Assembly (NCBI RefSeq): GCF_030145815.1
Contig: NZ_JAIXHL010000011.1
Coordinates: 1-62,561, forward strand
DNA length: 62,561 bases
From: Sphingomonas sp.
GTDB lineage: Bacteria; Pseudomonadota; Alphaproteobacteria; Sphingomonadales; Sphingomonadaceae
Direction: 5' to 3'
The position numbers and the translations under genes were made by a program. Shown here piece after piece: positions 62,307-62,561 of the stretch; the stretch's first letter is position 1, and each line of letters starts with the position of its first letter. The notes beneath the pieces were generated by a model. The model made no database searches. It saw only the letters and a list, made by a program, of their open reading frames with translations, and was not told the DNA's origin.

Positions 62307-62561
62307 ATGATCTCGTCTGCGCCGATCGCCTGCCAAGCCTGCCCCGTCGCTGATCGAGCGGTCTGCGCAGCGCTGTCCCAGGACGACCGAGACAATCTTG
62401 TCCGCATGGGTCACCAACGGCGCTATGCTCGCGGCGAGACGATCGTAGCGGCAGGGGACGCCACAACCGTATGTGCCACTCTGACCCGTGGCGCGGCCAA
62501 GATATCGACGATCGATCAAGACGGGACTGAACGTATCGTAGCGCTCATCCATCCCGCAGGC
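62307..62561 (+). CDS. Crp/Fnr-family regulator with Cys cluster, partial
   Basis: 85 codons before the right edge. Begins MISSAPIACQACPVADRAVC, whose CxxCx7C pattern matches the FnrN group of oxygen-sensing Fe-S regulators, followed by LSQDDRDNLVRMGHQRRYAR and GETIVAAGDATTVCATLTRG of the cyclic-nucleotide-binding-type fold. The fourth Cys may be the one in TTVCATL. HTH region is outside the window. Likely controls or is controlled with the FixLJ genes. Confidence 0.85.
   Translation, partial: MISSAPIACQACPVADRAVCAALSQDDRDNLVRMGHQRRYARGETIVAAGDATTVCATLTRGAAKISTIDQDGTERIVALIHPAG

Overview
The window is GC-rich and densely coded. Its gene families and order point to an alphaproteobacterium of the Sphingomonadales, most likely Sphingomonas or a close relative. 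The evidence is an RNase E with a charged insertion in its S1 domain, class II FBPase, FixLJ, a bacterial alternative oxidase, a release factor 2 without the programmed frameshift, and the family of short palindromic GC-rich intergenic repeats common in sphingomonads. No rRNA, tRNA or CRISPR array was found.

Region 1 (1-33,714) is ordinary chromosome. In order it holds a DUF3035/BamF-like lipoprotein, lspA, ileS, ribF, an M19 dipeptidase, folA-thyA, a RadC-like JAB protein, a lipoprotein methyltransferase, prfB, a class A PBP, an amidase, rne, an M48 protease with a DsbA-like protein, an ABC-2 exporter, a CPBP protease, glpX, ppc, several small envelope proteins, an MFS exporter, a 2OG-Fe oxygenase, homoserine dehydrogenase and rlpA. 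Palindromic repeats sit in many gaps, and one pair lies in frame inside ileS.

Region 2 (about 33,786-43,271) is a Tn7-like transposon core inserted just upstream of rlpA. A tightly overlapping minus-strand operon encodes TnsA-like nuclease, TnsB-like DDE transposase, TnsC-like AAA+ ATPase and two large TniQ/TnsD-type proteins. Four copies of a 15-bp repeat, typical of TnsB-site arrays, mark the left end and overlap the last codons of the second tniQ gene. Divergent from tnsA is a 483-residue protein that looks like a TnsB-type transposase with the second and third catalytic acids missing. I could not find the matching right end in the window.

Region 3 (43,272-55,414) is accessory DNA. It has two paralogous copies of an apparently undescribed three-gene cassette: an ArsR-type regulator, divergently transcribed from a protein with an MbcA/Xre-like patch, followed by a DEDDh (DnaQ-type) exonuclease. 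Each copy has its own palindrome with a 10-nt spacer in the divergent promoter. Between the copies lie decayed aldehyde dehydrogenase and chloroperoxidase genes, an unknown gene and a TGAGGG microsatellite. Then come a Hanks-type kinase operon with three small unknown genes, a META-domain lipoprotein, a periplasmic HIUase/transthyretin-like protein and an unknown secreted protein.

Region 4 (55,837-62,561) holds a GltB-like FMN protein with a DMT permease, then an oxygen-response cluster: FixL (heme ligand retained) and FixJ, divergent from an alternative oxidase, a group III truncated hemoglobin, a DUF1971 protein and the start of an Fnr-type regulator with a Cys cluster. The logical reading is oxygen or NO sensing that controls an alternative terminal oxidase and gas-binding proteins. 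All functions are assigned by reading motifs by eye; no database search was run.
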